In this document: one piece after another, positions 17,451 through 25,629 of the stretch
How the letters are laid out: each line of letters starts with the position of its first letter
Numbering within the stretch: position 1 is the stretch's first letter
Assembly (NCBI RefSeq): GCF_028688855.1
Contig: NZ_JAQTXI010000002.1
Location: 124,001 to 188,000 of the forward strand
From: Neomegalonema sp.
Lineage (GTDB): Bacteria; Pseudomonadota; Alphaproteobacteria; Rhodobacterales; Rhodobacteraceae
Direction: 5' to 3'
Length of the DNA stretch: 64,000 bases
Position numbers and translations under genes: made by a program
Notes under the pieces: generated by a model
The model's input: only the letters and a program-made list of their open reading frames with translations
What the model was told of the DNA's origin: nothing
Database searches by the model: none

Positions 17451-18829
17451 GTCGCGCCTCCCTTGCGGGCGTGATGCAGAGCCGCCACCGCGCAGGAGGC
17501 CAGCCGCGCCATGGGGCTGTCCGAACGCGAATTGAGGATCACCGGCGCCCGCGCCCCCAGCACCAGACCGGCGCCCTCGGCGTGGCTGATGAAGGAGAAC
17601 TGCTTCGCCAGCATGTTGCCCGCGTCGATGTTCGGCGCCACGAGGATGTTGGCCTGACCGGCCACGCCGCCCTTGAGTCCCTTGGTGCGGGCGGCGCCCA
17701 TGTCGACGGCGTTGTCCATGGCGAGGGGGCCCTCCACCAGGCCGCCCTTGATCTGGCCGCGATCCGCCATCTTCGAGAGCAGCGCCGCGTCGAGCGAGGA
17801 TTGAATCGCCGGATTCACCGTCTCCACCGCCGAGAGCACGCCCACGCGCGGCTCCATGCCGAGCGACAGCGCGAGGTCTATGGCGTTCTGGCAGATGTCC
17901 ACCTTGGCCGCGAGATCCGGCGCGATGTTGATCGCGGCGTCGGTGACCATCACCGGCTCGGGGCGGCCGGGGACGTCCATCACGAAGACATGGGTGAAGC
18001 GGCGTCCGGCGCGCAGGCCCGTGGCCTTGTCGAGCAGCGCCCGCAGCAGGTCGTCGGTGTGGAGGTGGCCTTTCATCACCGCCGCCGCCCGGCCCTCGTG
18101 CACGAGGCCGCAAGCCGCCGTCGCGGCCTCGACGTCGCCGGAGACGTCGAGGATCTCGAAGCCCGAGAGATCCGCCCCCAGAGCCTCGCCCGCCGCGCGG
18201 ATCGCCGAAGCCTCGCCGACGAGGATCGGCAGGATGATCCCTTCCTTCGCCGCCAGCAGCGCTCCGCCGAGCGAATTGGCGTCGTCGGGGCAGACCACCG
18301 CCACAGGCGCGGTCGGCAGGGCGCGGGCGCGCTCCACCAGAGCCTCGAAATGGCGGTGACGCTGGACGATCAGCCCCGGCACCTCGACGTCGTCGCGGTC
18401 GAACTTGACCCGAGGCGCAAGCAGCTCCGCCACCCCTGTGAGGATCGGCGCGCCGTCGGCGGCCTTCGTCGCGGAGACCGCCAGACGGACCAGACCTTCG
18501 GGCAGCTTCTCCAGCACCTCGACGCGGCAGAGCAGTTCGTCGCCCGGATGGGCGGAGCCGAGGAATTCGAGGCTCTGGCGGCGATAGAGCGCGCCCGGTC
18601 CGGGCAGCTGCGTCCCCAGAACCGCCGAGATCAGCGAAGCCACGAAGAGTCCCGGCGCGATCTGTTCGGGATGTCCGTCGCCGTCGGTGTCGGCGTTGGG
18701 CAGATGCATCGGGTTGAAGTTCCCCGAGCTGGCCGCGAAGACATAGAGGTCGTCGGGCGTCAGCAGCCGCCGGAGCTCGGCGGAATCGCCGGGCTCGATC
18801 TCGTCGTAGGTGCGGTTCACAAGACGCAT
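17447..18829 (-). CDS. MaoC-like hydratase/phosphate acetyl(butyryl)transferase fusion
   Basis: 460 residues. Residues ~1-150 form a MaoC hot-dog domain, with FAASSGNFNPMH followed by APGLFVASLISAVLG. Residues ~160-460 form the PTA/PTB phosphotransacylase domain (VCPDDANSLGG, VTDAAINIAPDL, GALEGPLAMDN-like segment). Such fusions are usually annotated as bifunctional enoyl-CoA hydratase/phosphate acetyltransferase; substrate chain length is not known. It lies five bases after the DUF3141 gene and overlaps ackA, and may link short-chain acyl-CoA or polyhydroxyalkanoate turnover to ATP formation. Confidence 0.9.
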   Translation of the reverse strand: MRLVNRTYDEIEPGDSAELRRLLTPDDLYVFAASSGNFNPMHLPNADTDGDGHPEQIAPGLFVASLISAVLGTQLPGPGALYRRQSLEFLGSAHPGDELLCRVEVLEKLPEGLVRLAVSATKAADGAPILTGVAELLAPRVKFDRDDVEVPGLIVQRHRHFEALVERARALPTAPVAVVCPDDANSLGGALLAAKEGIILPILVGEASAIRAAGEALGADLSGFEILDVSGDVEAATAACGLVHEGRAAAVMKGHLHTDDLLRALLDKATGLRAGRRFTHVFVMDVPGRPEPVMVTDAAINIAPDLAAKVDICQNAIDLALSLGMEPRVGVLSAVETVNPAIQSSLDAALLSKMADRGQIKGGLVEGPLAMDNAVDMGAARTKGLKGGVAGQANILVAPNIDAGNMLAKQFSFISHAEGAGLVLGARAPVILNSRSDSPMARLASCAVAALHHARKGGAT

Positions 18830-18834
18830 CGGAG

Positions 18835-21336
18835 TCAGACCTCGTTCAGGGGCGCGGCGGACGGAAGCCCGGCGGGAGACGGCTCGGCGGGCGGGGGCCC
18901 GATGGGGAGCAGAGCCTCGGCCGCCCTCTTGTCGTCGAGGAAGGCGAATCCGGCCAGCGGGCTTTCGGTCACATCTTCGAGCGCCTCGGGCAGCCCGAGC
19001 GCCTCCGCGATGCGCCCCAGCAGAGCGAGCGCCGGAGGCGTCGCCTCCTTCAGGGGCCCGAGCACGTAGAGCGCCGCCTTCAGGGCGAGTTCGCGTTCGG
19101 CGCGTCCGGGCAGCAGCGCGGGCAGGGTCTCGACGGCGCGGAGGGGCTCGTAGGCGGCGATCAGCGTCTGGCTCTGGAGGATCCGCGCCCGCCGCTCGGC
19201 GCCGAGCGAGGCGAAGGGCTCCTCCTCCTCCAGCATCCGCGACAGACGCTCCAGACGGTCGCGGCGCACCTGCCTGCGCTCCTCGGCCAGCAGGACCAGC
19301 ATCCGCAGGACGGCTTCCGGCAGGCCGCCCTTCCCGATCCCGGCCAGCGTCTCGACCACCTCGGGCAGGCCGCGCAGTTCGTCGGCGGTCTTGAGCGTGC
19401 GGCGGGCTTCGTGGTTGCGGCCGTAGAAGCGCGCCCAGGGCGAACCCCAGAGGCTGAAGAAGGTCAGCTCCTGCGCCATGTCGCGCAGATCGCGCCAGAG
19501 GTCGATGCTCTGCTCGACGTTGCGGACCCAGAGCGCCTCGGCGGCGAGGAAGGGATTCTCCGGCGCGGCTCTGGCGCGGGTCGCGCGGGCCTGCTCGGCG
19601 AGCCGGACCACGATCCGGGAAGCCGGATTGCGCGAGGAGACGAGCGCCCGCTCCAGACGCAGAGGATGCGTCGCCCGGCCCAGCTCGGCGGAGGAATCCG
19701 TGACCATGGCCTGAATCCAGGGCCTCAGGGCGCCGTCGTAGAGCTGGGCCTGAGCCTCGGAGAGGCGGGCCACGGCGGCGAAGGGGCGTTCGTCGGAGAA
19801 GCCGTCGTCCAGGGCGCGCAGATCGTCGAGACTGCGCTCCACGAAACTGACGGTGAAGCGCTTCTCGCCGTTCTGCTCGACCATCTCCTCGATGCGCATC
19901 TCGTAGAGTCCGGGCGCGAGGGCCTCGATGGTCTTGAGCGTCGAGGCGACCTGGGCGTGCTCCTTGCGGGCGATCTTCGAGGAGACGAAGATTCCCAGAT
20001 GCCCGACCTCCTCATGGAGCATGTAGACGATCCGCTGGCCGCGGATGCGGATCTCGGCGGCGTCGGCGTAGGTCTCGGCGATCCAGTTCAGCGCCTGTTG
20101 CGGCGGCGTGATGTTGTCGCCCTGGCTTGCGAAGACGATGATCGGCGCGCGGATGGCCTTCAGGTCGATGGGGCGTCCGGGCTCCAGGCGGGCTTCGTTC
20201 TTCACGAGGCGGTTGCCGACGAAGAGCTGCTCGACGATCCATCGGATCTCGCGCTCGGTGAGCAGGAAGAATCCGCCCCACCAGCGTTCGAAATCGAGGA
20301 AGGTCCTTTCGCAGTCGTCCACGTCGCGGAAGAGGTCGGTGTATTTGCGGAAGAGCGTGCGGCCCGGATTGAGCATCTCGAAATTGCGCACGAGATGGGC
20401 GCCGTCGAAGATTCCGCCGCCGAGATCCGCGAAGAACATCGCGACCCAGCTTCCGCCCGTCAGACCGCCCTTGTAGCGCATGGGATCCTGTCCGACCTTG
20501 CCCGCCCAGGGCGCGACCGGCGCGCCGTTGACCACGATGGGTCCGGTCAGATCGGGATTGAGGGCCGCCAGAAGCAGCGTCGCCCAGCCGCCCTGGCAAT
20601 TGCCGATCACCACGGGTTTTGGAGAATCCGGATGACGGCGCATGATCTCGCGCAGGAAGGCGGCCTCGGCGCGCGTGACGTGCGAGAGATATTGCCCCGG
20701 CTCCGGCCTGCGGCCGAAGGAGACGAAATAGACCGGATGGCCCTCGCGCAGCGCCACGCCGACCTGACTGTCCGGCTTGAAGCCGCCGATGCCGGGGCCA
20801 TGGCCCGCGCGCGGATCGATGACGACATAGGGGCGGCGGGTCTCGCCGATGACGACGCCTTCGGGCGGCAGGATCCGCAGGAGCTTGTAATTGGAGGGGA
20901 AAGGCAGATCCTTCCCTTCCATGATCGTCTCGTGGCCGTAGATCAGCACCGGCGGACAATCCGCCGCCTCATGCTCCAGGAAGATGTCTCCGCGCTTGCG
21001 CAGGGCGTCGGCGGTCAGGGCGGCGCGCTGGGCGGCGTCGAGCAGATATTCCGAGAGATGCGCCCCGAGCCCGCCCGAGCCGCGGGCCTCGCGCAGGGCT
21101 CCGGCCAGAGCCCTCGTCTGTTCGAGCCCCTCGCGGAGGCGCTCGGCGTGGGTGCCGGAGATGCGCCGGACATGGCGCGCGGCCGCCGTCGCGAGGATCT
21201 CGGCGGAGCGGGCGACGCCGTCGGTTTCGGCCCTGGCCCTCCCCGTGACGCGGTCGATCCGGCCCTGGAGATCGGCCTCCATGCGCTCCGCGAAGGGATG
21301 CGCCGCAGGATCGAGCAGATCGAAGATGCTGGACAT
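18835..21336 (-). CDS. DUF3141 protein, PhaC-like alpha/beta hydrolase
   Basis: 833 residues. A helical N terminus (~1-110) precedes an alpha/beta-hydrolase region related to polyhydroxyalkanoate synthase. This contains the nucleophile elbow VIGNCQGGW, a cysteine in place of serine as in PHA synthases, then FASQGDNITPPQQ (acid) and HEEVGHLGIF (histidine). An ~270-residue helical tail follows. The activity is not established, and the length is well above a PHA synthase. It lies 11 bases after fabI and five before the MaoC-Pta gene, and is probably a polyester or acyl-CoA linked enzyme of that operon. Confidence 0.85.
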   Translation of the reverse strand: MSSIFDLLDPAAHPFAERMEADLQGRIDRVTGRARAETDGVARSAEILATAAARHVRRISGTHAERLREGLEQTRALAGALREARGSGGLGAHLSEYLLDAAQRAALTADALRKRGDIFLEHEAADCPPVLIYGHETIMEGKDLPFPSNYKLLRILPPEGVVIGETRRPYVVIDPRAGHGPGIGGFKPDSQVGVALREGHPVYFVSFGRRPEPGQYLSHVTRAEAAFLREIMRRHPDSPKPVVIGNCQGGWATLLLAALNPDLTGPIVVNGAPVAPWAGKVGQDPMRYKGGLTGGSWVAMFFADLGGGIFDGAHLVRNFEMLNPGRTLFRKYTDLFRDVDDCERTFLDFERWWGGFFLLTEREIRWIVEQLFVGNRLVKNEARLEPGRPIDLKAIRAPIIVFASQGDNITPPQQALNWIAETYADAAEIRIRGQRIVYMLHEEVGHLGIFVSSKIARKEHAQVASTLKTIEALAPGLYEMRIEEMVEQNGEKRFTVSFVERSLDDLRALDDGFSDERPFAAVARLSEAQAQLYDGALRPWIQAMVTDSSAELGRATHPLRLERALVSSRNPASRIVVRLAEQARATRARAAPENPFLAAEALWVRNVEQSIDLWRDLRDMAQELTFFSLWGSPWARFYGRNHEARRTLKTADELRGLPEVVETLAGIGKGGLPEAVLRMLVLLAEERRQVRRDRLERLSRMLEEEEPFASLGAERRARILQSQTLIAAYEPLRAVETLPALLPGRAERELALKAALYVLGPLKEATPPALALLGRIAEALGLPEALEDVTESPLAGFAFLDDKRAAEALLPIGPPPAEPSPAGLPSAAPLNEV

Positions 21337-21347
21337 GTCCGTCTCCT

Positions 21348-22112
21348 TCAGGCGGTGATGGAGTAGCCGCCGTCGATGTCATGGACGCCGCCGGTCAGAT
21401 TGCGCGCCGCGTCGGAGGCGAGGAAGGCGGCCATGGCCCCGACGTCCGCGATGGTGGCGAGCTGATGCGTGGGGGCGCGTCGGGCGGCCTCGGCGAGGAG
21501 GTCGTCGAAATGGTCTATGCCCGAGGCGGCGCGCGTCGCCAGAGGCCCCGGCGAGAGCGCATGCACCCGGATCCCCTTCGGCCCGAGCTCGGCGGCGGCG
21601 TAGCGGGTCGCGCTTTCGAGCGCGGCCTTGACCGGGCCCATCATGTTGTAATGGCGCACCACCCGCGAGGAGCCGAAGAAGGACACCGAAAGACAGACGC
21701 CGCCCGTCTTCATCAGCGGCTCCGCCAGACGGATCATGCGCAGGAAGGAATGGACAGACACGTCCATGGCCTGGGCGAAGCCTCCGGCGGAGCAATCCAC
21801 CACGCGTCCGTGCAGATCCTCCTTCGGCGCGAAGGCGATGGAATGCAGCAGGACGTCGAGCCTGCCCCAGCGCTCTTCGATCCTCTCGAAGATCTCCTCG
21901 GTCTCGCCGGGCCTGGAGACGTCCAGCGGCCCGACGATTTCGGCCTCCAGCTCCTGCGCGAGGGGCTCGACATGCTTGCGGGCCTTGTCGTTCAGCCAGG
22001 TGACGGCCAGATCCGCGCCCTGCGCGCGCAGAGCCCGGGCGCATCCCCAGGCGATGGAGTCCCGGTTGGCGACGCCGACGATCAGGGCCTTGCGGCCTGC
22101 GAGCGAAAACAT
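21348..22112 (-). CDS. fabI: enoyl-ACP reductase FabI
   Basis: 254 residues. NAD-binding ALIVGVANRDSIAWG, LLHSIAFAP and the catalytic Tyr-x6-Lys in HYNMMGPVK are all present, and the C terminus reads GGVHDIDGGYSI. The protein is the size of bacterial FabI. The start at ATG 22112 has AGGACGGGAAG upstream; an in-frame ATG 201 bases further upstream would add a basic, non-conserved extension. It heads the operon with DUF3141, MaoC-Pta and AckA, an unusual setting suggesting this copy serves a storage or fermentative acyl pathway instead of, or besides, bulk lipid synthesis. Confidence 0.9.
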   Translation of the reverse strand: MFSLAGRKALIVGVANRDSIAWGCARALRAQGADLAVTWLNDKARKHVEPLAQELEAEIVGPLDVSRPGETEEIFERIEERWGRLDVLLHSIAFAPKEDLHGRVVDCSAGGFAQAMDVSVHSFLRMIRLAEPLMKTGGVCLSVSFFGSSRVVRHYNMMGPVKAALESATRYAAAELGPKGIRVHALSPGPLATRAASGIDHFDDLLAEAARRAPTHQLATIADVGAMAAFLASDAARNLTGGVHDIDGGYSITA

Positions 22113-22463
22113 GGGGTCTTCCCGTCCTTTCAGGATCTCCAGAGCTTTAGGAGGCGGCTTGTGGCGATCTGATCTCAGTTTCGCGGCGATTTCATGTTGC
22201 AGCTGCGAAATATCGGAGCGGCCCCGCAGACGCGTCCTCCGCGCCGGTCGGCCGCCGGAAGTTTCCGTTCCGTCTGTCATCGTTCTGAAGGAAATCCGTC
22301 GCGGCTCCTTCAAGGACCAGTGCTAGCCAGAGCGCCGGATGGAGCGGGATTAATCTTTTTTTAAGATCTCTTCCTTGGGGGCGAGTCCTCCCGTTCGATC
22401 TCCGGAAAGATTTCGTCCTCCGCAGGCCCACGGCCTTCCCGGCGACGCAAGGAGAGATCGGTC
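22113..22463. other. 351-base divergent region between fabI and the pstS-like gene
   Basis: No gene is called. It holds an AT-rich patch near 22350-22370 and a half-conserved Pho box (listed separately). Promoters for both directions should be here, but I cannot place them. Confidence 0.5.
22274..22291 (+). promoter_or_regulatory. possible weak Pho box upstream of the pstS-like gene
   Basis: CTGTCAT, four bases, then CTGAAGG. The first half is a perfect PhoB half-site; the second keeps only CTG. It lies ~175 bases before the start codon. Suggestive because the gene is PstS-like, but weak by sequence. Confidence 0.3.
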
Positions 22464-23543
22464 ATGATCGAAGCCCACGGCCTCCGAACATCAGGTGCGA
22501 AGACAGGTCTGGCGGGGGCCTTGTGCCTCGCCGCGGCTCTGGCGGCGACGAACCTTCAGGCCGCGCCGATCCAGGGCGCCGGCTCGACCTTCGCGGCTCC
22601 GGCCATCCAGCGCTGGTCGCGCGACTACGAGGCCCTGCGCGCCGACGGCGGCGACTTCGTCTCGCCGGACTGGCGCGTGGATTACGAACCCATCGGCTCC
22701 CTGTCGGGCGTGATGCGCCTGGCTCAGCCCGAGGTGGACTTCGCCGCCACCGAGGCGCCGCTGACCGTCGAGGAGCTGAAGGCGCGCGGCTGGATCCAGT
22801 TCCCCATCGTGATGGGCGGGATCGTGGCGACGGCCAATCTGGCGGGGATTCCCTCGGGCGAGCTGCGGCTTTCGGGTCCGGTGCTGGCGGGGATCTACCT
22901 CGGCGAGATCACGAGCTGGTCCGACCCGACCATCGCGGAGATGAACCCCGGCCTGAAGCTGCCCGACGCCGAGATCGCGGCGCTGCATCGCGCCGATGGC
23001 TCGGGCTCGACGCAGGTCTTCACGAGCTTCCTCTCCGAAACGAGCCCGGAATGGGCCGAAAAGGCGGGTTCGGATCTGCTGATCGCCTGGCCCGTCGGGC
23101 GCGGACAGAAGGGTTCGGGCGGTCTGGCGGCTCTGGCCGCCGCGACGCCCAACAGCCTCGCCTATCTGGAATACGGCCAGGCGCTGCGTCAGGGGCTTCC
23201 CATGGCGGCGCTCCTGAACCAGGCGGGCGAGTTCGTCGCGCCGGGCCCGGAGAGCTTCCGCGCCGGACTCGACGGCGTGGACTGGAGCGCCGAGCGCGGC
23301 TTCCTCGCGGACACGACCAATCTGGCGGGCGCGGGCGCCTATCCGGTGGCGGTGGCGACCTACGCCGTCCTGCCGCAGGATCGGGGCGCGCATCGTCTGC
23401 GGCGCGTCTTCGACGTCTTCCACATCGCCTTCAGCCAGGGCGCCGACGAAGCCGAGGCCCTCGGCTACATCCCCGTTCCGCCGCGGCTCGTCGGCGAGAA
23501 CGAAGCCTGGTGGGCGAGCGTCGTCCCCCCGGCCGTGCGCTGA
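22464..23543 (+). CDS. PstS-like phosphate-binding periplasmic protein
   Basis: 359 residues with a long signal peptide ending near LQA-APIQ. The mature protein opens with IQGAGSTFAAPAIQRW, the PstS phosphate-loop pattern, and HRADGSGSTQVFTSFL supplies the second binding loop. No pstCAB genes follow; instead a Na/Pi cotransporter gene comes 108 bases later. So it is an orphan binding protein in this window, either feeding a distant Pst transporter or working as a sensor or scavenger. Confidence 0.85.
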   Translation: MIEAHGLRTSGAKTGLAGALCLAAALAATNLQAAPIQGAGSTFAAPAIQRWSRDYEALRADGGDFVSPDWRVDYEPIGSLSGVMRLAQPEVDFAATEAPLTVEELKARGWIQFPIVMGGIVATANLAGIPSGELRLSGPVLAGIYLGEITSWSDPTIAEMNPGLKLPDAEIAALHRADGSGSTQVFTSFLSETSPEWAEKAGSDLLIAWPVGRGQKGSGGLAALAAATPNSLAYLEYGQALRQGLPMAALLNQAGEFVAPGPESFRAGLDGVDWSAERGFLADTTNLAGAGAYPVAVATYAVLPQDRGAHRLRRVFDVFHIAFSQGADEAEALGYIPVPPRLVGENEAWWASVVPPAVR

Positions 23544-23579
23544 GTCCTCCCTTTCCGCCGTTCCGGCCGCCTTTCGCCC

Positions 23580-23598
23580 GGAGGGGGCCGACCCCTCC
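23580..23598 (+). terminator. GC hairpin after the pstS-like gene
   Basis: GGAGGGG and CCCCTCC arms surround a 5-base loop. There is no T run, so termination may be partial. Confidence 0.4.
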
Positions 23599-23651
23599 TG
23601 CGGAAGGCGCCTCAGGCTCGCGAGAGCCGCCTCTCAACAGCGAGAGACTTC

Positions 23652-25388
23652 ATGGAAATCGACATCTTCAAGGACATCCTCGTCCCGGTCATCGGAGGGC
23701 TCGGGCTCTTCATGCTCGGCCTCGAGTTCATGGCCAACGGCATTCAGGCCCTTTCGGTCAACCGGATGCGCGCCTTCCTCGCCAAGGCGGCGGGCACGCC
23801 GATCAAGGGCGTGATGGCGGGAACGCTGATCACGGGCGTCATCCAGTCCTCCACGGCCATGACGGTGATGGTGGTGGGCCTCGTCAACGCGGGCGTGGTC
23901 GCCCTGAGGCCCGCCATCAGCGTCATCATGGGCGCGAACATCGGCACCACGCTGGGCAACGGCCTGATCGCGCTGCCGCTGGGGCCTCTGGGACTGATCT
24001 TCGCGGGGATCTTCGCGCTGGTCTACTGCTTCGGCAAGAAGGAGAAGACCCGCAACATCGCCCTGACCTGCATGGGCTTCGCGCTGATCTTCTATGGCCT
24101 GAACCTCATGACCGGCGGTCTGCGCCCCCTGCGCAACATGCCTGAAGTCATGGAGCTTCTCCAGACGCTCCACGCCGATTCCTATTTCAACCTGATCAAG
24201 TGCGTGCTGATCGCGGCCAGCATCACGGCGCTGATCCACTCCTCTTCGGCCACCATCGGCATCGTGATGGGTCTGGGCGCGGCGGGCGTGCTCGACTGGC
24301 AGACCGCCGTCGCCTTCTCGCTGGGCGCGGATCTGGGCACGACCATCACTTCCTGGATGGCCTCGCTCAACCTCTCCAAGAACGCCAAGCGCGCGGCCTA
24401 TGCGCATATCTCCTTCAACCTGATCGGCGTGTGCATCACGGTGCCGCTGTTCTTCGTCTCCATCGGCGTGCTGAAGTGGGGCATGGGCGCGCTGGGGATG
24501 GGAGATCCTTCGGTCGCGGTGATGGTCAACGGCCACGAGACCTTCCCGCTGGTTCCGGTGGCGGTGGGCCTCTATTCGACGGTCTTCAACATCTTCAACA
24601 CGCTGCTTCTGTTCCCCTTCGTGGGGGTCTTCGAGCGGGTGCTCTCGAACGTCGGGCGCACGGACGAAGAGGACGTCGAGGATTATTCGATCCCGAAATT
24701 CCTCAACCAGAAGCTCGCCGACGACTTCGCCGAGGCCGTCCCCGCCGTGCAGCAGGAGACCTCGCGTCATCTGCAGGCCGGCGCCATGTTCCTGAACATC
24801 GCCCGCGGCGACCGCAAGGCGCCCGCCGACCCCGGCGAACATTACCTCGCGACCGACATCCTCAGCCGCGACATCCGCAGCTATACGGCGAACCTCATGA
24901 AGGAGGATCTGCCCTACGAGCAGCTCGACCTGATCGCCAGCCTCATCGAGGAGGCCGACTTCACCGCCGCCCTCACCGAGTCGATGCATCAGGTGGCGCG
25001 CCGCGTGAAGCGCGAGAAGTTCGGGCCTCATGCTCAGGTGATCGTGGACGCCGCGCTGAACCGTCTCGACGCCGCGCTGCGCCCGATCCTGCCGACCTAC
25101 GGCGTGCCGGATCCGGTGATGCCTCCGGGCCATCACGGGAGCTTCCCGGAGATCGAGGAGCTGCGCGCCCGCACTCTGGCGCTCGGCCCCGACGCCGGCG
25201 CCGGAGAGCGCGGAACCATCCTCGCGCTTCTGGGCTCGGTGGAGCGCGCGGAGCTTCTGATCCAGCGCATCGCCGCCGAGCGCGCTTCGGTGAACCGTCA
25301 GGCGATCCTGACGCGGGCCCAGTCGCGGACGCAGGCCGACCCCCGCCGCGACGAGGATCCGGGCTTCGACGCCGTCCCCGCCGAGTGA
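23652..25388 (+). CDS. Na/Pi cotransporter family protein with PhoU-like tail
   Basis: 578 residues. The membrane part (~10-320) has the two inverted repeats of the NptA/YjbB family, each with its signature: VIQSSTAMTVM near residue 70 and IHSSSATIGIV near 200. The C-terminal ~200 residues are helical and PhoU-like (SRHLQAGAMFLNIARGD). The family exports or imports phosphate with sodium, and the tail probably senses phosphate load. It pairs with the PstS-like protein just upstream. Confidence 0.9.
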   Translation: MEIDIFKDILVPVIGGLGLFMLGLEFMANGIQALSVNRMRAFLAKAAGTPIKGVMAGTLITGVIQSSTAMTVMVVGLVNAGVVALRPAISVIMGANIGTTLGNGLIALPLGPLGLIFAGIFALVYCFGKKEKTRNIALTCMGFALIFYGLNLMTGGLRPLRNMPEVMELLQTLHADSYFNLIKCVLIAASITALIHSSSATIGIVMGLGAAGVLDWQTAVAFSLGADLGTTITSWMASLNLSKNAKRAAYAHISFNLIGVCITVPLFFVSIGVLKWGMGALGMGDPSVAVMVNGHETFPLVPVAVGLYSTVFNIFNTLLLFPFVGVFERVLSNVGRTDEEDVEDYSIPKFLNQKLADDFAEAVPAVQQETSRHLQAGAMFLNIARGDRKAPADPGEHYLATDILSRDIRSYTANLMKEDLPYEQLDLIASLIEEADFTAALTESMHQVARRVKREKFGPHAQVIVDAALNRLDAALRPILPTYGVPDPVMPPGHHGSFPEIEELRARTLALGPDAGAGERGTILALLGSVERAELLIQRIAAERASVNRQAILTRAQSRTQADPRRDEDPGFDAVPAE

Positions 25389-25416
25389 TCCGAAGCTTCT
25401 CCATCCGCGATTCTGC

Positions 25417-25446
25417 GCCGCCCGTCTCCGCAAGGAGGCGGGCGGC
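25417..25446 (+). terminator. strong GCAA-loop hairpin after the Na/Pi gene
   Basis: A 13-bp stem with one G-T pair (GCCGCCCGTCTCC with GGAGGCGGGCGGC) is closed by a GCAA loop and followed by TT only. It lies 28 bases after the stop codon and is the best terminator candidate in the window. Confidence 0.65.
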
Positions 25447-25458
25447 TTCATGTCGGGT

Positions 25459-25476
25459 CTGTCATGAAACCGTCGC
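25459..25476 (+). promoter_or_regulatory. possible Pho box upstream of the SBP-VWA gene
   Basis: CTGTCAT, GAAA, then CCGTCGC. The first half is a perfect PhoB half-site, the second a 4/7 match, and CTGTCCG follows directly. It lies ~155 bases upstream of the gene at 25630. Confidence 0.35.
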
Positions 25477-25629
25477 CTGTCCGTCGCATGATCCGGCCAT
25501 GAAGTCTGAGAACATGACGACGACCAGGCCCCGCCGGATCTCCCGCGCCGATCCGCGCAGGCTTCGGATCCGTCCTTCCGGCGTCGCGAGCGCCCGCCGG
25601 AAGCCTTCCGCGTCTTCCGGAGACCCGTC

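Noticed and set aside
21348..22313. Longer FabI start 201 bases upstream
   Set aside because: The added residues are basic and unlike FabI, and the shorter start has a good ribosome site.
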